DNA of 64,000 nucleotides, taken from assembly GCA_043808235.1 (NCBI GenBank), contig JAZDFC010000095.1, forward strand, positions 62,001 through 126,000, written 5' to 3'. Source of the DNA: JAZDFC01 sp043808235. GTDB lineage: Bacteria; Bacteroidota; Ignavibacteria; Ignavibacteriales; Melioribacteraceae. The translations under genes were made by a program, and so were the position numbers. The notes below the pieces were generated by a model that was given only the letters and a program-made list of their open reading frames with translations, was not told where the DNA came from and searched no databases. Shown here in pieces: positions 35,759 to 46,100 of the stretch. The stretch's first letter is position 1. Every line of letters starts with the position of its first letter.

Positions 35759-36214
35759 ATGTCACGTTCAAAATTATTTCTCACCGCCAGTGTTATCGCA
35801 GTCATTCTATTTAGTTCATTCGGTTGCTCGCGTCATAGATGCAGTCACTTTTCGATGGACACACGCGAAAAAATGATTGAGTTCGCAATGGAAAAAATAT
35901 CCGACGAATTACAATTGACTGAAGAACAGCAGACGAGATTGAATCAAATTAAGGATGAAATAGTTACAAAGCACAAACCGATGCAAACTAAAATGGAAGA
36001 TGCTTTCGACTTTCTGCAATCGGAAATCAAGAAAGATCGGATTGACGAAACTCTCTTGAAAAATAAAATGGAGGATATTCACGCCGGCAAAGAAGAAATG
36101 CATTCGTTCATGCTTTCGAAGTTCGTTGAATTTCATACGCTTCTTACGAAAGAACAAAAAGAAATTCTTGCGGGAAAGTTGAATAAATTCAATGAATATT
36201 TCTTTAATAAATAG
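35759..36214 (+). CDS. Spy/CpxP-like periplasmic lipoprotein
   Basis: Lipoprotein signal with lipobox SSFGC (C23). Mature part is helical and charged, with the LTxxQ-type repeats of the Spy/CpxP family (LQLTEEQQTRLNQIKDE and HTLLTKEQKEILAGKL). Residues RHRCSH after the lipid anchor are metal-ligand rich. Family members sense or buffer envelope stress and metals. It leads a plus-strand set with a TonB-dependent receptor, a two-component system and a cation efflux protein, which supports a metal-linked role. Confidence 0.82.
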   Translation: MSRSKLFLTASVIAVILFSSFGCSRHRCSHFSMDTREKMIEFAMEKISDELQLTEEQQTRLNQIKDEIVTKHKPMQTKMEDAFDFLQSEIKKDRIDETLLKNKMEDIHAGKEEMHSFMLSKFVEFHTLLTKEQKEILAGKLNKFNEYFFNK

Positions 36215-36224
36215 GGAATCGGCA

Positions 36225-38477
36225 ATGAAAAGGATTTTGGTTTTAATGGCGTATCTAATTTGTTCAAATGTATTTGGAGAATCAGGGAAATCCGGGTCAT
36301 TGGAAGGCATAGTGATCGAGAAATCTACAAAGCAACCTTTGCCGAGCGCTAATGTTATTATCAAAGGAACAACGATGGGCGCTGCAACAGACGACGAAGG
36401 TAAATTTACAATCACCAATATTTCTGCGGGTATTTATCAGATATCCGTTTCGATGCTGGGATATGAGACAATAAATAATCCGGAAGTAATTATCTCGCAA
36501 AACCGTGTAACTAAACTCAAATTCGAATTAAATCCGATTTCGATTGAATTGGATAAGTCGGTGATTGTTTCATCGGGATACTTTGAAATGGATCCTGAGA
36601 AAAATATCAGTACTAAAAAATTATCTTTGCAAGATATAAAATCCTCTCCAGGTTCGGCTGAAGATGTATTTAGAGTTATTCATACAATGCCGGGAGTTAC
36701 AACAGGAAGTATGGCTAATTCCAACTTAATTGTAAGAGGTGGAGCGCCGGATGAAAACCTGGCTCTGCTCGATAACATTGAAATCTATAGTCCGTTGCAT
36801 TTTGGCAGGATGGATGCAAGCATGGGAACCATAAGTATAATCAACCCCGATTTACTTGAATCAGTCGAATTCTCAAGCGGAGCTTTTCCTGCTGAGTTCG
36901 GAGGCAAGCTATCTTCTCTCTTCGAACTGAAAATGAGAGAAGGAAACGCAACTTCGTTCAATACAAATATTGATTTAAACATGGCAGGATTCGGTTTATA
37001 CGCAGATGGTCCGATCAATCAAAACAGTAATATTGTTTTCTCCGCCCGCAGAGGAATATTTGATCTGATTACAAAGATGATGGGGAGAGATGTGATGCCG
37101 CGCTTTTGGGATGCCGCCGGTAAAATTACTTATAACATGGATAAGAATAATAAAATTTCGCTGATTGGATTTTATTACGAAGATGATGTTGAAAGAGACA
37201 AAATAGATGAAAGCGGCCATTTTGCGCAAGGCAGAAAATATGAATACATCAAGTACGATGTTTACGGAAGTGCAATCGGATTGAATTGGAATTACCTTTT
37301 CAGCAGTAATGGATATTCACTTACAACTGCATCAATGACAAATAACGGATGGCAGACGAGCTCCGGTACTAAACTCAATAAAAATTTGAACGGTGCAGAT
37401 TTATTGGAACAGGAATTCACTTTGAAAAATGAATCAGTTTTTAAGTTGAACAATTTTGTGGAATTAAAAGGCGGTGCATTTATAAAATCGGGTAACACGG
37501 ATCATTTTATTTGGAGGGAGGCAGATACTACCAACACAGGTTTTATTTTACCCGCCGACACAATAAATTATTATCCTCCCATTTCAAATAAATACGGCGG
37601 ATTCATTCAAACAACATTACGTCCAATCAATAAATTAGTTTTAACTGCAGGATTACGATATGACTATTTTGATCTTACTAATGAAAACGTTTTGGGTCCC
37701 CGCTTAGCTTTACGTTACAAGCTAACAGATAATTTCATTCTAAATGCCGGCTACGCCTATTTAAACCAGGATCCTGCTGCTTATCAGATTCGAGACCATG
37801 AACTGAACAAAAATCTAAAAAGCGCGAAGGCAGACCAGTTCATAATAGGTTTGGACAATTTCTTTTCCGAAGATATCAAAATAAGTTTGGAAGCTTACTA
37901 TAAAAATCTTACTAACACATTCGTTTACTCGGATACATCGAAAATTATTACAAACAACGGTTCCGGTAATATTTGGGGAATTGAATTTTTCCTTCAGAAA
38001 AAGATGTTGGATAATCTTGTGGGAAGTTTATCCTATACTTATTCGGTATCAAAAAGAAAAGATGAAGACTATCTATCGGAATATTATTTCGATTATGATA
38101 GGACGCATAATTTCAACTTAGTCAGCAGTTATAAGATTTCTAATGACTGGCAGATTGGTATAAAGTACTCTTACAGCACAGGAACACCATACTCACCCGC
38201 GATTGGAACGGTTCCCATAGGCGGTGAATATTATATAGTGAAAGGAGAAAAAAATTCCGATAGACTTCCAGACTACCATGAACTTGATTTAAGAATCGAT
38301 AAAAAATTCGAATTCGATAGCTGGACACTTAATATCTATTTTGACATTTGGAATGTTTACAACCGTTACAATATTGTAGAATATGTTTATGATGCCGACC
38401 AAAACGGAACTATCATTCGAAAGGAAATATTCGATTACAAGATTATGCCGATCTTTGGAATTAGTGCACAATTATAA
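36225..38477 (+). CDS. TonB-dependent outer-membrane receptor (metal-module)
   Basis: 750 aa from the ATG at 36225 (MKRILVLMAYLICSNVFGES is the signal peptide); the earlier ATG at 36192 lies inside the preceding gene. CarboxypepD_reg-like domain (about 24-105; GSLEGIVIEKSTKQPLPSAN), plug (about 120-240; VFRVIHTMPGVTTG, NLIVRGGAPDENLALLDNIE), then a barrel to the C-terminus. It starts 11 bp after the Spy-like gene. Shares little with the glycan receptor beyond domain order. Substrate could be a metal chelate, judged from the downstream CDF transporter and two-component genes. Confidence 0.88.
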   Translation: MKRILVLMAYLICSNVFGESGKSGSLEGIVIEKSTKQPLPSANVIIKGTTMGAATDDEGKFTITNISAGIYQISVSMLGYETINNPEVIISQNRVTKLKFELNPISIELDKSVIVSSGYFEMDPEKNISTKKLSLQDIKSSPGSAEDVFRVIHTMPGVTTGSMANSNLIVRGGAPDENLALLDNIEIYSPLHFGRMDASMGTISIINPDLLESVEFSSGAFPAEFGGKLSSLFELKMREGNATSFNTNIDLNMAGFGLYADGPINQNSNIVFSARRGIFDLITKMMGRDVMPRFWDAAGKITYNMDKNNKISLIGFYYEDDVERDKIDESGHFAQGRKYEYIKYDVYGSAIGLNWNYLFSSNGYSLTTASMTNNGWQTSSGTKLNKNLNGADLLEQEFTLKNESVFKLNNFVELKGGAFIKSGNTDHFIWREADTTNTGFILPADTINYYPPISNKYGGFIQTTLRPINKLVLTAGLRYDYFDLTNENVLGPRLALRYKLTDNFILNAGYAYLNQDPAAYQIRDHELNKNLKSAKADQFIIGLDNFFSEDIKISLEAYYKNLTNTFVYSDTSKIITNNGSGNIWGIEFFLQKKMLDNLVGSLSYTYSVSKRKDEDYLSEYYFDYDRTHNFNLVSSYKISNDWQIGIKYSYSTGTPYSPAIGTVPIGGEYYIVKGEKNSDRLPDYHELDLRIDKKFEFDSWTLNIYFDIWNVYNRYNIVEYVYDADQNGTIIRKEIFDYKIMPIFGISAQL

Positions 38478-38596
38478 ATTTTTATTTGCCGGAAAGATAT
38501 TCTAAGGAAGTTCTCTTTCCGGCTTACTTCTTAATAATTATTAATCTGTTTTTTAATATTTTAGTTTGAGAAGAAATTCAACTTAGCGGATATTGA

Positions 38597-39289
38597 ATGA
38601 ATAGTGAAAAAACAATATTAATCATTGACGACGATGAGAAACTGAATAATCTTCTCGCCGATTATCTCGCGAAATTTAATTACAAAGTTCTAAAATCATT
38701 TTCTGCCGAAGAAGGATTTCGGAAATTGAAGAACGGTTATCCAGACATAATTATATTGGATATTATGCTTCCGGGAAAGGATGGATTTGAAATTTGCCGA
38801 ACCATTCGAAAAGATAATTCGATACCAATAATTATGTTAACTGCACGCGGGGATGTAACTGACCGCATTGTTGGTTTGGAATTGGGTGCGGATGATTATC
38901 TTCCAAAACCTTTTGAACCGCGGGAGCTTGTAGCAAGAATTCAATCTGTTTTGCGAAGGACAGATAATTTGAGCTGTCCTGAAATTATTAACACGGGCGT
39001 TCTCAATATTAATTTTAATAGTCAAAAAGTAATGCTCGCGGATAAAACTGTTGACTTAACTACGATGGAGTTCGCACTTCTTTCGTTATTTATTAAAAAT
39101 CCCGGCAAAGTATATTCACGAGAGAAAATAATGGATACCCTCAAAGGTATGGATTGGGAAGCGTATGACAGATCAATAGATGTACTAATCAGCCGTCTGC
39201 GCCAAAAATTGAATGATGATCCCCGTAATCCGGATTATATCAAAACCGTTTGGGGTGCGGGCTATAAATTTATAGGAATAGAAAATTGA
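38597..39289 (+). CDS. OmpR/PhoB-type response regulator
   Basis: Receiver domain (residues 5-118; ILIIDDDEKLNNLL, phospho-acceptor D55 in IIILDIMLPGKDGFEI, LTARGD, LPKPFEPRELVARI) and winged-helix DNA-binding domain (about 135-228; TTMEFALLSLFIKNPGKVYS, YDRSIDVLISRLRQKL, VWGAGYKF). It overlaps the histidine kinase start by 4 bp (TTGA), so the pair is coupled. Likely controls the metal/envelope module in which it sits. Confidence 0.94.
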   Translation: MNSEKTILIIDDDEKLNNLLADYLAKFNYKVLKSFSAEEGFRKLKNGYPDIIILDIMLPGKDGFEICRTIRKDNSIPIIMLTARGDVTDRIVGLELGADDYLPKPFEPRELVARIQSVLRRTDNLSCPEIINTGVLNINFNSQKVMLADKTVDLTTMEFALLSLFIKNPGKVYSREKIMDTLKGMDWEAYDRSIDVLISRLRQKLNDDPRNPDYIKTVWGAGYKFIGIEN

Positions 39290-40590
39290 AAATAAATTTA
39301 AAAGCATTTCGTCATTCTATTTTTTTCAAGCTACTTGCTGTAATTATTTTAGCCGGTGCGCTGACAATAATCTTTTTCACAATATTTTTCCGTGTTCATT
39401 TCAGTTCCCGAATAAAAGAACAGTTTAATATTAATATCCACAATTACTTTACATATATTGCGGAAGATATTGGCTCTCCACCGGATACATCTTTGGCAAG
39501 ACAGATAGCATCAAAATATTCAATCGGAATAAAATACCACTCACAAAAGTTATACTGGAATTCTGAAGAACTAAAGCAGACAAAAAGAAAAGGTTTTATC
39601 GATAAGTTTCTCGATCTCATAAAGGATCGCGAATTTGTTGTTGTCAACCCGGATGGAAGCAGATTTATTTTCGATTCAGATTTTCACAGAACTTTGCATC
39701 CCAGGCAACAGGAAATAATTATTCTCATTGTGGCTTTATTTGGTGTGATGTTTTTAAGTTATAAATTGGTGAAAAAAATATTAAATCCGATAATTCTACT
39801 TTCCAACGGAGTTGCCGAAGTAAGCAAAGGAAATTTTTCTCATCGAATTCACGTCTCAACCAATGATGAACTCTCATCCCTTTCCGATTCATTCAATGAA
39901 ATGACATCAAGAATAAAGGATATGATTTCAGCGAGAGACCAACTGCTGCTTGATGTGAGTCATGAACTTAGAACGCCAATCACCAGAATAAAATTAGCGC
40001 TCGAATTTCTTGAGAATTCAAAAAGCAAGGAAAGTATTTCTGCCGATATAAAAGAAATCGAGATAATGATTACCGAAATACTCGAGACAGAAAGAGTCCG
40101 CGGGATTGCTGGAAATCTAAAATTGGAAATAAATGATCTCACTCAGTTGATGAACGAAATTATAAATAATTATTCCAAAGAATTCCCTGGAATTACAACA
40201 GAAAATATTCCGGAAACATTTCCATTCACTTTTAACTATGAATGGCTGAAGATTGCATTTAAAAATATTATTGAAAATGCACTAAAATATTCCACTCCGA
40301 AAAGTAAGCCGATAAGTGTTTCATTTAATTCAGATAAAGAATTCGTTGAATTAAAAATAAAGGACGACGGTATTGGGATCCCGGAAGCTGATTTACCTTT
40401 TATCTTCGAACCGTTTTATCGAGCCGATCGATCCCGTTCAAAAACTATAAAAGGATTCGGATTAGGACTTAGCATCAGTAAAAAAATTATCGAAGCACAT
40501 GGAGGCACTATCACGGTAACTAACAATCCTGGCAGTGGAGTTACTGTTATAGTTAGGTTGAAACAAGAAATTAAAGAGAACAATATATGA
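39286..40590 (+). CDS. Sensor histidine kinase
   Basis: Begins with TTG overlapping the regulator's stop. Two membrane helices (about 15-35 and 145-162) flank a periplasmic sensor of about 105 residues. HAMP segment (about 165-215), HisKA with H226 (LLLDVSHELRTPITRIKLAL), and HATPase_c (NIIENALKY, DDGIGIPEADLPFIFEPFYR, GLGLSISKKIIEAHGG). Partner of the upstream regulator. Its stop overlaps the next start as ATGA. The short periplasmic part resembles metal- or envelope-sensing CpxA-type kinases in size; the signal cannot be read from sequence. Confidence 0.93.
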   Translation: MKINLKAFRHSIFFKLLAVIILAGALTIIFFTIFFRVHFSSRIKEQFNINIHNYFTYIAEDIGSPPDTSLARQIASKYSIGIKYHSQKLYWNSEELKQTKRKGFIDKFLDLIKDREFVVVNPDGSRFIFDSDFHRTLHPRQQEIIILIVALFGVMFLSYKLVKKILNPIILLSNGVAEVSKGNFSHRIHVSTNDELSSLSDSFNEMTSRIKDMISARDQLLLDVSHELRTPITRIKLALEFLENSKSKESISADIKEIEIMITEILETERVRGIAGNLKLEINDLTQLMNEIINNYSKEFPGITTENIPETFPFTFNYEWLKIAFKNIIENALKYSTPKSKPISVSFNSDKEFVELKIKDDGIGIPEADLPFIFEPFYRADRSRSKTIKGFGLGLSISKKIIEAHGGTITVTNNPGSGVTVIVRLKQEIKENNI

Positions 40591-41594
40591 GTTTGATGGA
40601 CACCAACATAAAAATTAAAAAACGGGCAGCTTACCTTTCCCTATTCATAGGATTAGGAATGTTTGCCGGAAAAATATCCGCTTATTTAATAACAGGCTCA
40701 AGTGCAATTTTCTCCGATGCTGCTGAGTCGATTGTTCATGTAATGGCTACATCGATGGCTTTATTTAGTATCATCACAAGTTCGAAACCGGCCGATAAAT
40801 CTCATTTGTATGGATATGGAAACATCGAATACTTCTCCGCAGGTACAGAAGGATTATTAATTATAATTGCCGCTATTACAATTATTTATTATTCCATTCA
40901 TGATCTTCTGTTTGGTGTAGAAATTAATCGTCTTGATACAGGTACATTAATCATCGCCTTTGCTGGCGCTGTTAATTTATGGTTGGGATTCTACTTGATA
41001 CGGAAAGGCAAAACTACCAACTCTCTTGCACTTGTTGCAGATGGGAAACACGTTCTAACCGACTCGTACACAAGCATAGCAGTTGTTGTTGGATTAGTAC
41101 TGGTATTGATAACAGGGATAAAAATATTCGATCCGATAATCGCTCTTTTTGTTGCTACAAATATTATAGTTACCGGATATAAGTTGATGAGAGAATCCTT
41201 CGGCGGTTTAATGAATAAAACAGATAAGGAAATTCTCGAAAAAATTTATAAAGTATTAACCGAAAAAAGGAAGCCTTATTGGATAGATATTCATCATCTT
41301 AAATTTCTAAAATCATCCGAGAAGGTTTTTATCGATTTCCATCTTTCGATTCCGCATTATTTCACTGTAAAAGAATCGCACCGGGAAGAGAATTATATTG
41401 AGCGACAGTTACTCGAGTCGCTTCCCCACTCACAAGTCAGAATTCATTTTGACGATTGTGCACCCATATTCTGCAAATACTGTCGGCACTTTGAATGCAA
41501 TTTGAGACATGAACCTTTTTCGAAAGAAGTAAAATGTACTGTGGAAAAAATGCTTGGGGATCCGGTTGAATTTCCGGTAAGAGATTATAAATAG
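40587..41594 (+). CDS. Cation diffusion facilitator (CDF) transporter
   Basis: Inner-membrane divalent-metal/proton antiporter. Helices from residue 13 with the metal-site phrase SSAIFSDAAESIVHV (first half) and ALVADGKHVLTDSYTSIAVV (second half), which hold the DxxxS/HxxxD ligands. C-terminal cytoplasmic domain has an added Cys/His cluster DDCAPIFCKYCRHFEC, a possible metal-binding site. Translationally coupled to the histidine kinase (ATGA), so efflux is under the same signal. Metal identity is not clear. Confidence 0.9.
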   Translation: MSLMDTNIKIKKRAAYLSLFIGLGMFAGKISAYLITGSSAIFSDAAESIVHVMATSMALFSIITSSKPADKSHLYGYGNIEYFSAGTEGLLIIIAAITIIYYSIHDLLFGVEINRLDTGTLIIAFAGAVNLWLGFYLIRKGKTTNSLALVADGKHVLTDSYTSIAVVVGLVLVLITGIKIFDPIIALFVATNIIVTGYKLMRESFGGLMNKTDKEILEKIYKVLTEKRKPYWIDIHHLKFLKSSEKVFIDFHLSIPHYFTVKESHREENYIERQLLESLPHSQVRIHFDDCAPIFCKYCRHFECNLRHEPFSKEVKCTVEKMLGDPVEFPVRDYK

Positions 41595-41675
41595 ATCGCA
41601 GATTTAACATATCGAACAGATAAAAATTGATTCAAATCTGTAGTTATCTGTTCAAATAGTGTGCAATTAAAGTGA

Positions 41676-42170
41676 TTACTCAACCTTCAGATTATCATTC
41701 TTACGAAAAGATTCTTCTGCGATTTTTATTTTATATGCTTTTAATTTTTCTTGCACTTCCTTATCGCCGGTAGCTATAATCTGGATAGCCAGAATTGCAG
41801 CGTTCTTTGCGCCATCTACTGCAACGGTAGCTACGGGAACTCCCGGAGGCATCTGAACAATTGATAGAAGAGCATCCATTCCTTCAAAGGCTTTACCTTT
41901 TATCGGAACTCCGATAACCGGCAAAATAGTATGAGCTGCAGTTACTCCCGGTAAATGTGCCGCACCCCCGGCAGCGGCAATTATAACTTTTAATCCCCTG
42001 TCAAAAGCAGTTTTAGAATATTCTGAATGTTGGTCCGGTGTGCGATGAGCCGAAAGGATTTTCATTTCATGTGCGATATCAAACTCTTTACAAACTTCCA
42101 CAGCCTTCATCATTATCGGAAGGTCTGAGTCACTCCCCATTATTATCCCGATCTTAGGTTTAGTATCCAT
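41676..42170 (-). CDS. purE: N5-carboxyaminoimidazole ribonucleotide mutase
   Basis: Class I PurE of purine synthesis, converting N5-CAIR to CAIR in the cytoplasm. Marks: IGIIMGSDSDLPIM, LSAHRTPDQ, IIAAAGGAAHLPGVTAAHT, PVIGVPIKGKAFEGMDALLS, MPPGVPVATVAVDGAKNAAI. 164 aa is the family length. Alone here; purK is not in the window. Confidence 0.97.
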   Translation of the reverse strand: MDTKPKIGIIMGSDSDLPIMMKAVEVCKEFDIAHEMKILSAHRTPDQHSEYSKTAFDRGLKVIIAAAGGAAHLPGVTAAHTILPVIGVPIKGKAFEGMDALLSIVQMPPGVPVATVAVDGAKNAAILAIQIIATGDKEVQEKLKAYKIKIAEESFRKNDNLKVE

Positions 42171-42270
42171 TTGAATTCCACAATTTTTTTTCGATTTATT
42201 TTATATATCAAAGATATTAAAAGAGAGTGAATATCTCGATAGGATAATCAAAGAATAAAGGCATTACGAT

Positions 42271-42306
42271 AAACAAAAACGGATCAAGCAATTTGTCTCA
42301 ATCCGT
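42271..42306 (-). terminator. Terminator after the GIN-domain gene
   Basis: On the minus strand a 10-bp stem ACGGATTGAG / CTTGATCCGT with two G-U pairs and an 8-nt loop, followed by TTTTTGTTT. It lies 40 bp past the stop codon. Confidence 0.8.
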
Positions 42307-42345
42307 ATTAATTTGCTAATCAGTAAAAATGCTATACAATTTTGT

Positions 42346-43005
42346 TTAATCTTCCTGATCCTTCCGGTTAATTGAGCCGACACCGGAAACATTAGAATTA
42401 ATTCTCGTGGGATTGCCCAAATAGTCAATTGATCCTACTCCTGAAACTGATGCATCAAGGGAATTAATTGCGTAAACGTCAGCACTACAAGCCCCACTGA
42501 TAGAGACTGAAACATCTTCTGCTCTTAAATTATCCGCGTCGAGACTTCCAGCTCCAGACATTTCAACATGAAGTTCTTTAGTTTCGCCTTTCAAATCGAT
42601 GCTGCCTGCGCCAGATAAATAAACCGAGAGTTCGTCATTCTTAAAATTTATTGCAGAGATACTGCTGGCTCCGGAGGAAACGATTTTTTCTAAATCCGGA
42701 GTTGTAATATTTATTGTTATTCCCTTCCTCGGTCTGATGTTTTTTCTTGTATCAATTTCGAGAGTATTACCTTTGACACGAGTGCGGATATATTGCAATA
42801 AATTATCATCACCCTTTATCTCTAATGATGTTTTTTCACCAACTTTAATGTAAACATCAAAGGCGCCTCCGATTTCAACTTCATCGAAATTTTCAATTTC
42901 CCTCGTTACACTTTTTAAATCGCCACTTCCTTTTATACCTCGCCAATTACACCCGGCAAGCATGATTACAGTCATGGCTGCGAATAATATGTATTTGTAT
43001 TTCAT
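42346..43005 (-). CDS. GIN-domain (DUF2807) lipoprotein
   Basis: Lipobox MLAGC (C19), then a beta-helix of the GIN/DUF2807 family with its repeated short strands (KIVSSGASSISAINF, SVYLSGAGSIDLKG, HVEMSGAGSLDADNL, SVSISGACSADVYAI). Starts with VTREIENFDEVEIGGAFDVY, the usual opening. Function of the family is not established; likely a surface or periplasmic scaffold. Single gene with its own terminator. Confidence 0.88.
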   Translation of the reverse strand: MKYKYILFAAMTVIMLAGCNWRGIKGSGDLKSVTREIENFDEVEIGGAFDVYIKVGEKTSLEIKGDDNLLQYIRTRVKGNTLEIDTRKNIRPRKGITINITTPDLEKIVSSGASSISAINFKNDELSVYLSGAGSIDLKGETKELHVEMSGAGSLDADNLRAEDVSVSISGACSADVYAINSLDASVSGVGSIDYLGNPTRINSNVSGVGSINRKDQED

Positions 43006-43125
43006 AATTACTCCTTCATTTGAGATTTTAGACGTAATAACTCTAAAATAAGTTACTAAAATATTCGATAATGAAAGTGATTTATTGTATTCGTATATTT
43101 ATAAATAATAATCGAAAGGATTCGA

Positions 43126-46100
43126 TTGACGCAATCAGAAATAAATAAATTGCTGGATGAGGCATACGAACATCTCTGGAACGGAAGATTTAGAATGGCT
43201 CTTCCCCTTGCCGAAAAAGTTTTTGACGAAAAGTCTGATGACAGCGACACGGCTATTTGTTATGCATGGGCTTTGCTTGAAAATGGAGATCCCGTAAAAG
43301 CAATGGAACATGCGAATCTCGCGGTAGAACTTAAAGGTGATTCGATTCGAGCAAAATTATACCGCGGTTATTTATTAATGCGTATGAGCATTTTTGAAGG
43401 TTCCATCTCCGATTTAAATCAATCAATTGACAAACAACGCGAACTGCTCGGTTGGTCGTATATGAACAAAGCGCGTGCACTTGCCGGACTGAATAAATTC
43501 GACGAGGCTAAAAAATCTCTTGAGCTTGCATTACTAATTGACAGCGGTAAAAATGCTGATTGGAAAAATTCTAAGAAATGGTTTCTAAAAGGAAAAGAAA
43601 TATTTTTTGAGAATACACAAATAAATCCAAAGAATGCTTGGCTTCTTTTGAACGAAGCAAAGGAAGCAATAAAAGAAAAGGAATATTGGTACGCCTTATT
43701 GGTTTCAAGAAAAATTCAAGAAAAGATAACATCGAAAAAAGAAACTCTTTTCTGCGAACTCATTGAACTCGAAGCGATGTTCAACTTATTTCAGTTCCGT
43801 CCGGCAATGAAAAAAGCGGAGGAATTAAAACCCAAATTGAAGAAGAATGAAAAATTCATGAGCATATATAATGCGTTGCTCAAGTATCAGCAGCGTAGTC
43901 TTGAATCGAAGAAAAGTATGAAGGAAACAACTGCTGATGAACCCTTGAAAGATGATAATATTTATTCCACACCTGCAGCAATTGAGGCTACGAAATTAAG
44001 ATCTGATAGTAAATTTTATCCAAATAAATTTGTCGATTTCTTTAGCGCAAATGTTTTTGATGTACAGCAAGAATTCGATGAAGGAACAAAAAAATATTAT
44101 TCACAATTCAATGCGGAAAAAATCAAACAAGTCGGAATCGAGCTGATTTTTAATAATCCTGCTTACAAAAAAGAAAGTATTTCATACAGATGTAAAGCGG
44201 TATGGTATATAAATGATTTCGAGATTGGAAAAAATGATTTTGTTTTGAGTGTAAAAAAAGTATGGGACTCGGTGATATTTGCACAGACCTGGGGCGCAGA
44301 TAGTTGGAAATCCGGACAGGGTAAAGTTGAAATCTATTTCAATGGATTGAAAGTAGTGAAAAAATGGTTCGGTTTAGCAGATGAATCGATTATCCAAGTT
44401 GAGGAACCGATAAGAAATAATGCAGGCGCGGATACACAAAAACAAAAACCGGATGCACCAAAATCTTATCAGATTTACGAGCCACAATTACAAACTCTTG
44501 ATGAATTATTAGCTGAATTAAATAGTTACATTGGACTTCAAACCGTAAAAAAATCAGTTCGTGATTTTATCGATTATATCGAGTTTGTTAAAGAAAGAAG
44601 AAGACTTGGCCTTAAGTCTGAAGAAGGTATTTCGATCAATTCAACTTTTTTAGGAAATCCAGGCACAGGCAAAACAACAATTGCACGTCTTCTTGGAAAA
44701 ATATTCAAAGCAATGGGGATATTATCGAAAGGACATGTTGTAGAAGTTGATCGTGCTGCTCTCGTTGGTCAGTATGTTGGAGAAACCGCTCAGAAAACAG
44801 AGCGCATTATCACCGAGGCTAAGGGTGGCGTTCTGCTTATTGATGAAGCATATACGTTAGTAAAAAAAGGCGGTGCCGGTCAGGATTTCGGACAGGAGGC
44901 CGTTGATATACTTCTAAAAAGAATGGAAGATAACCGGAATGAATTTGTTGTAATTGCTGCTGGTTATCCCGAAGAAATGGATACATTCTTAAATTCGAAT
45001 CCGGGACTCAAATCAAGGTTCGCTCAAAATTTTATTTTTGATGATTTTGCACCTGATGAATTAATGCAAATATTTGAATTAATGTTGAAAAAAGAAGAGT
45101 ACTCTATTTCAGAAAGTGCAAAAGAGATTATCCTAAAAGAATTTTTTAAAGTATTTAGAAAACGAGATAAAACTTTTGGTAATGCAAGGTTGGCACGAAG
45201 ATTTTTTGATGAAGCAAAGTTAAAACTAAGTAAGAGATTTATTAAGCTTACGGGAAGTGATAGAACAAAAGAAGCGCTTACTACAATTATTGATGAAGAT
45301 GTAAAATCCATCGTATCTCACAGTTCTGCTGAGGGAGTAGTAATTCCTATTAACGAAGAAGCTTTAACAGAGGCGATGAATGAATTAAATTCTTTGATTG
45401 GACTCGATTCTATAAAAAAAGAAGTAATGGATTTGATTAAGCTCGCAAGATATTATCATGAACAAAACGAAAATTTGACGGATAAATTTGGATCACATAT
45501 TCTCTTCTTAGGAAATCCAGGGACAGGTAAAACTACCGTAGCAAGAATTTTTAGTAAAATCTATTCTGCTCTGGGCATTTTGGCCAAAGGTCACCTCGTT
45601 GAAATTGATAGACAGGGATTGGTTGCAGGTTACATTGGGCAGACGGCTGAAAAAACTACCGCCAAAATAAACGAAGCGATGGGTGGGACTCTCTTTATTG
45701 ACGAAGCCTATTCTCTAGTCACTTCTGGAAATAATTCTTCGGATTTTGGCAAAGAAGCTATTGATACGCTTTTAAAGAGAATGGAAGATGACCGGGGTAA
45801 ATTTATTGTTATTGCAGCAGGTTATACAGATGAAATGAAAAAATTTGTTGAAAGTAATCCGGGTATTCAATCACGCTTCAATAAAACATTTACTTTTGAG
45901 GATTATTCACCGGATGAATTATTTGAAATAACCCAAAGAAAACTAACAGCAGAAATGATCAAATTATCTGAGGGAGCTGAAATTGAGCTCAAAAAATATT
46001 ATAATGAAATATTCAGGAATAGGGATAAAGCATTTGGTAATGGTAGAACTGTACGAGATTTAGTAGAAAAGGCAAAAAGGAATATGCTCCTTCGTTTAGC

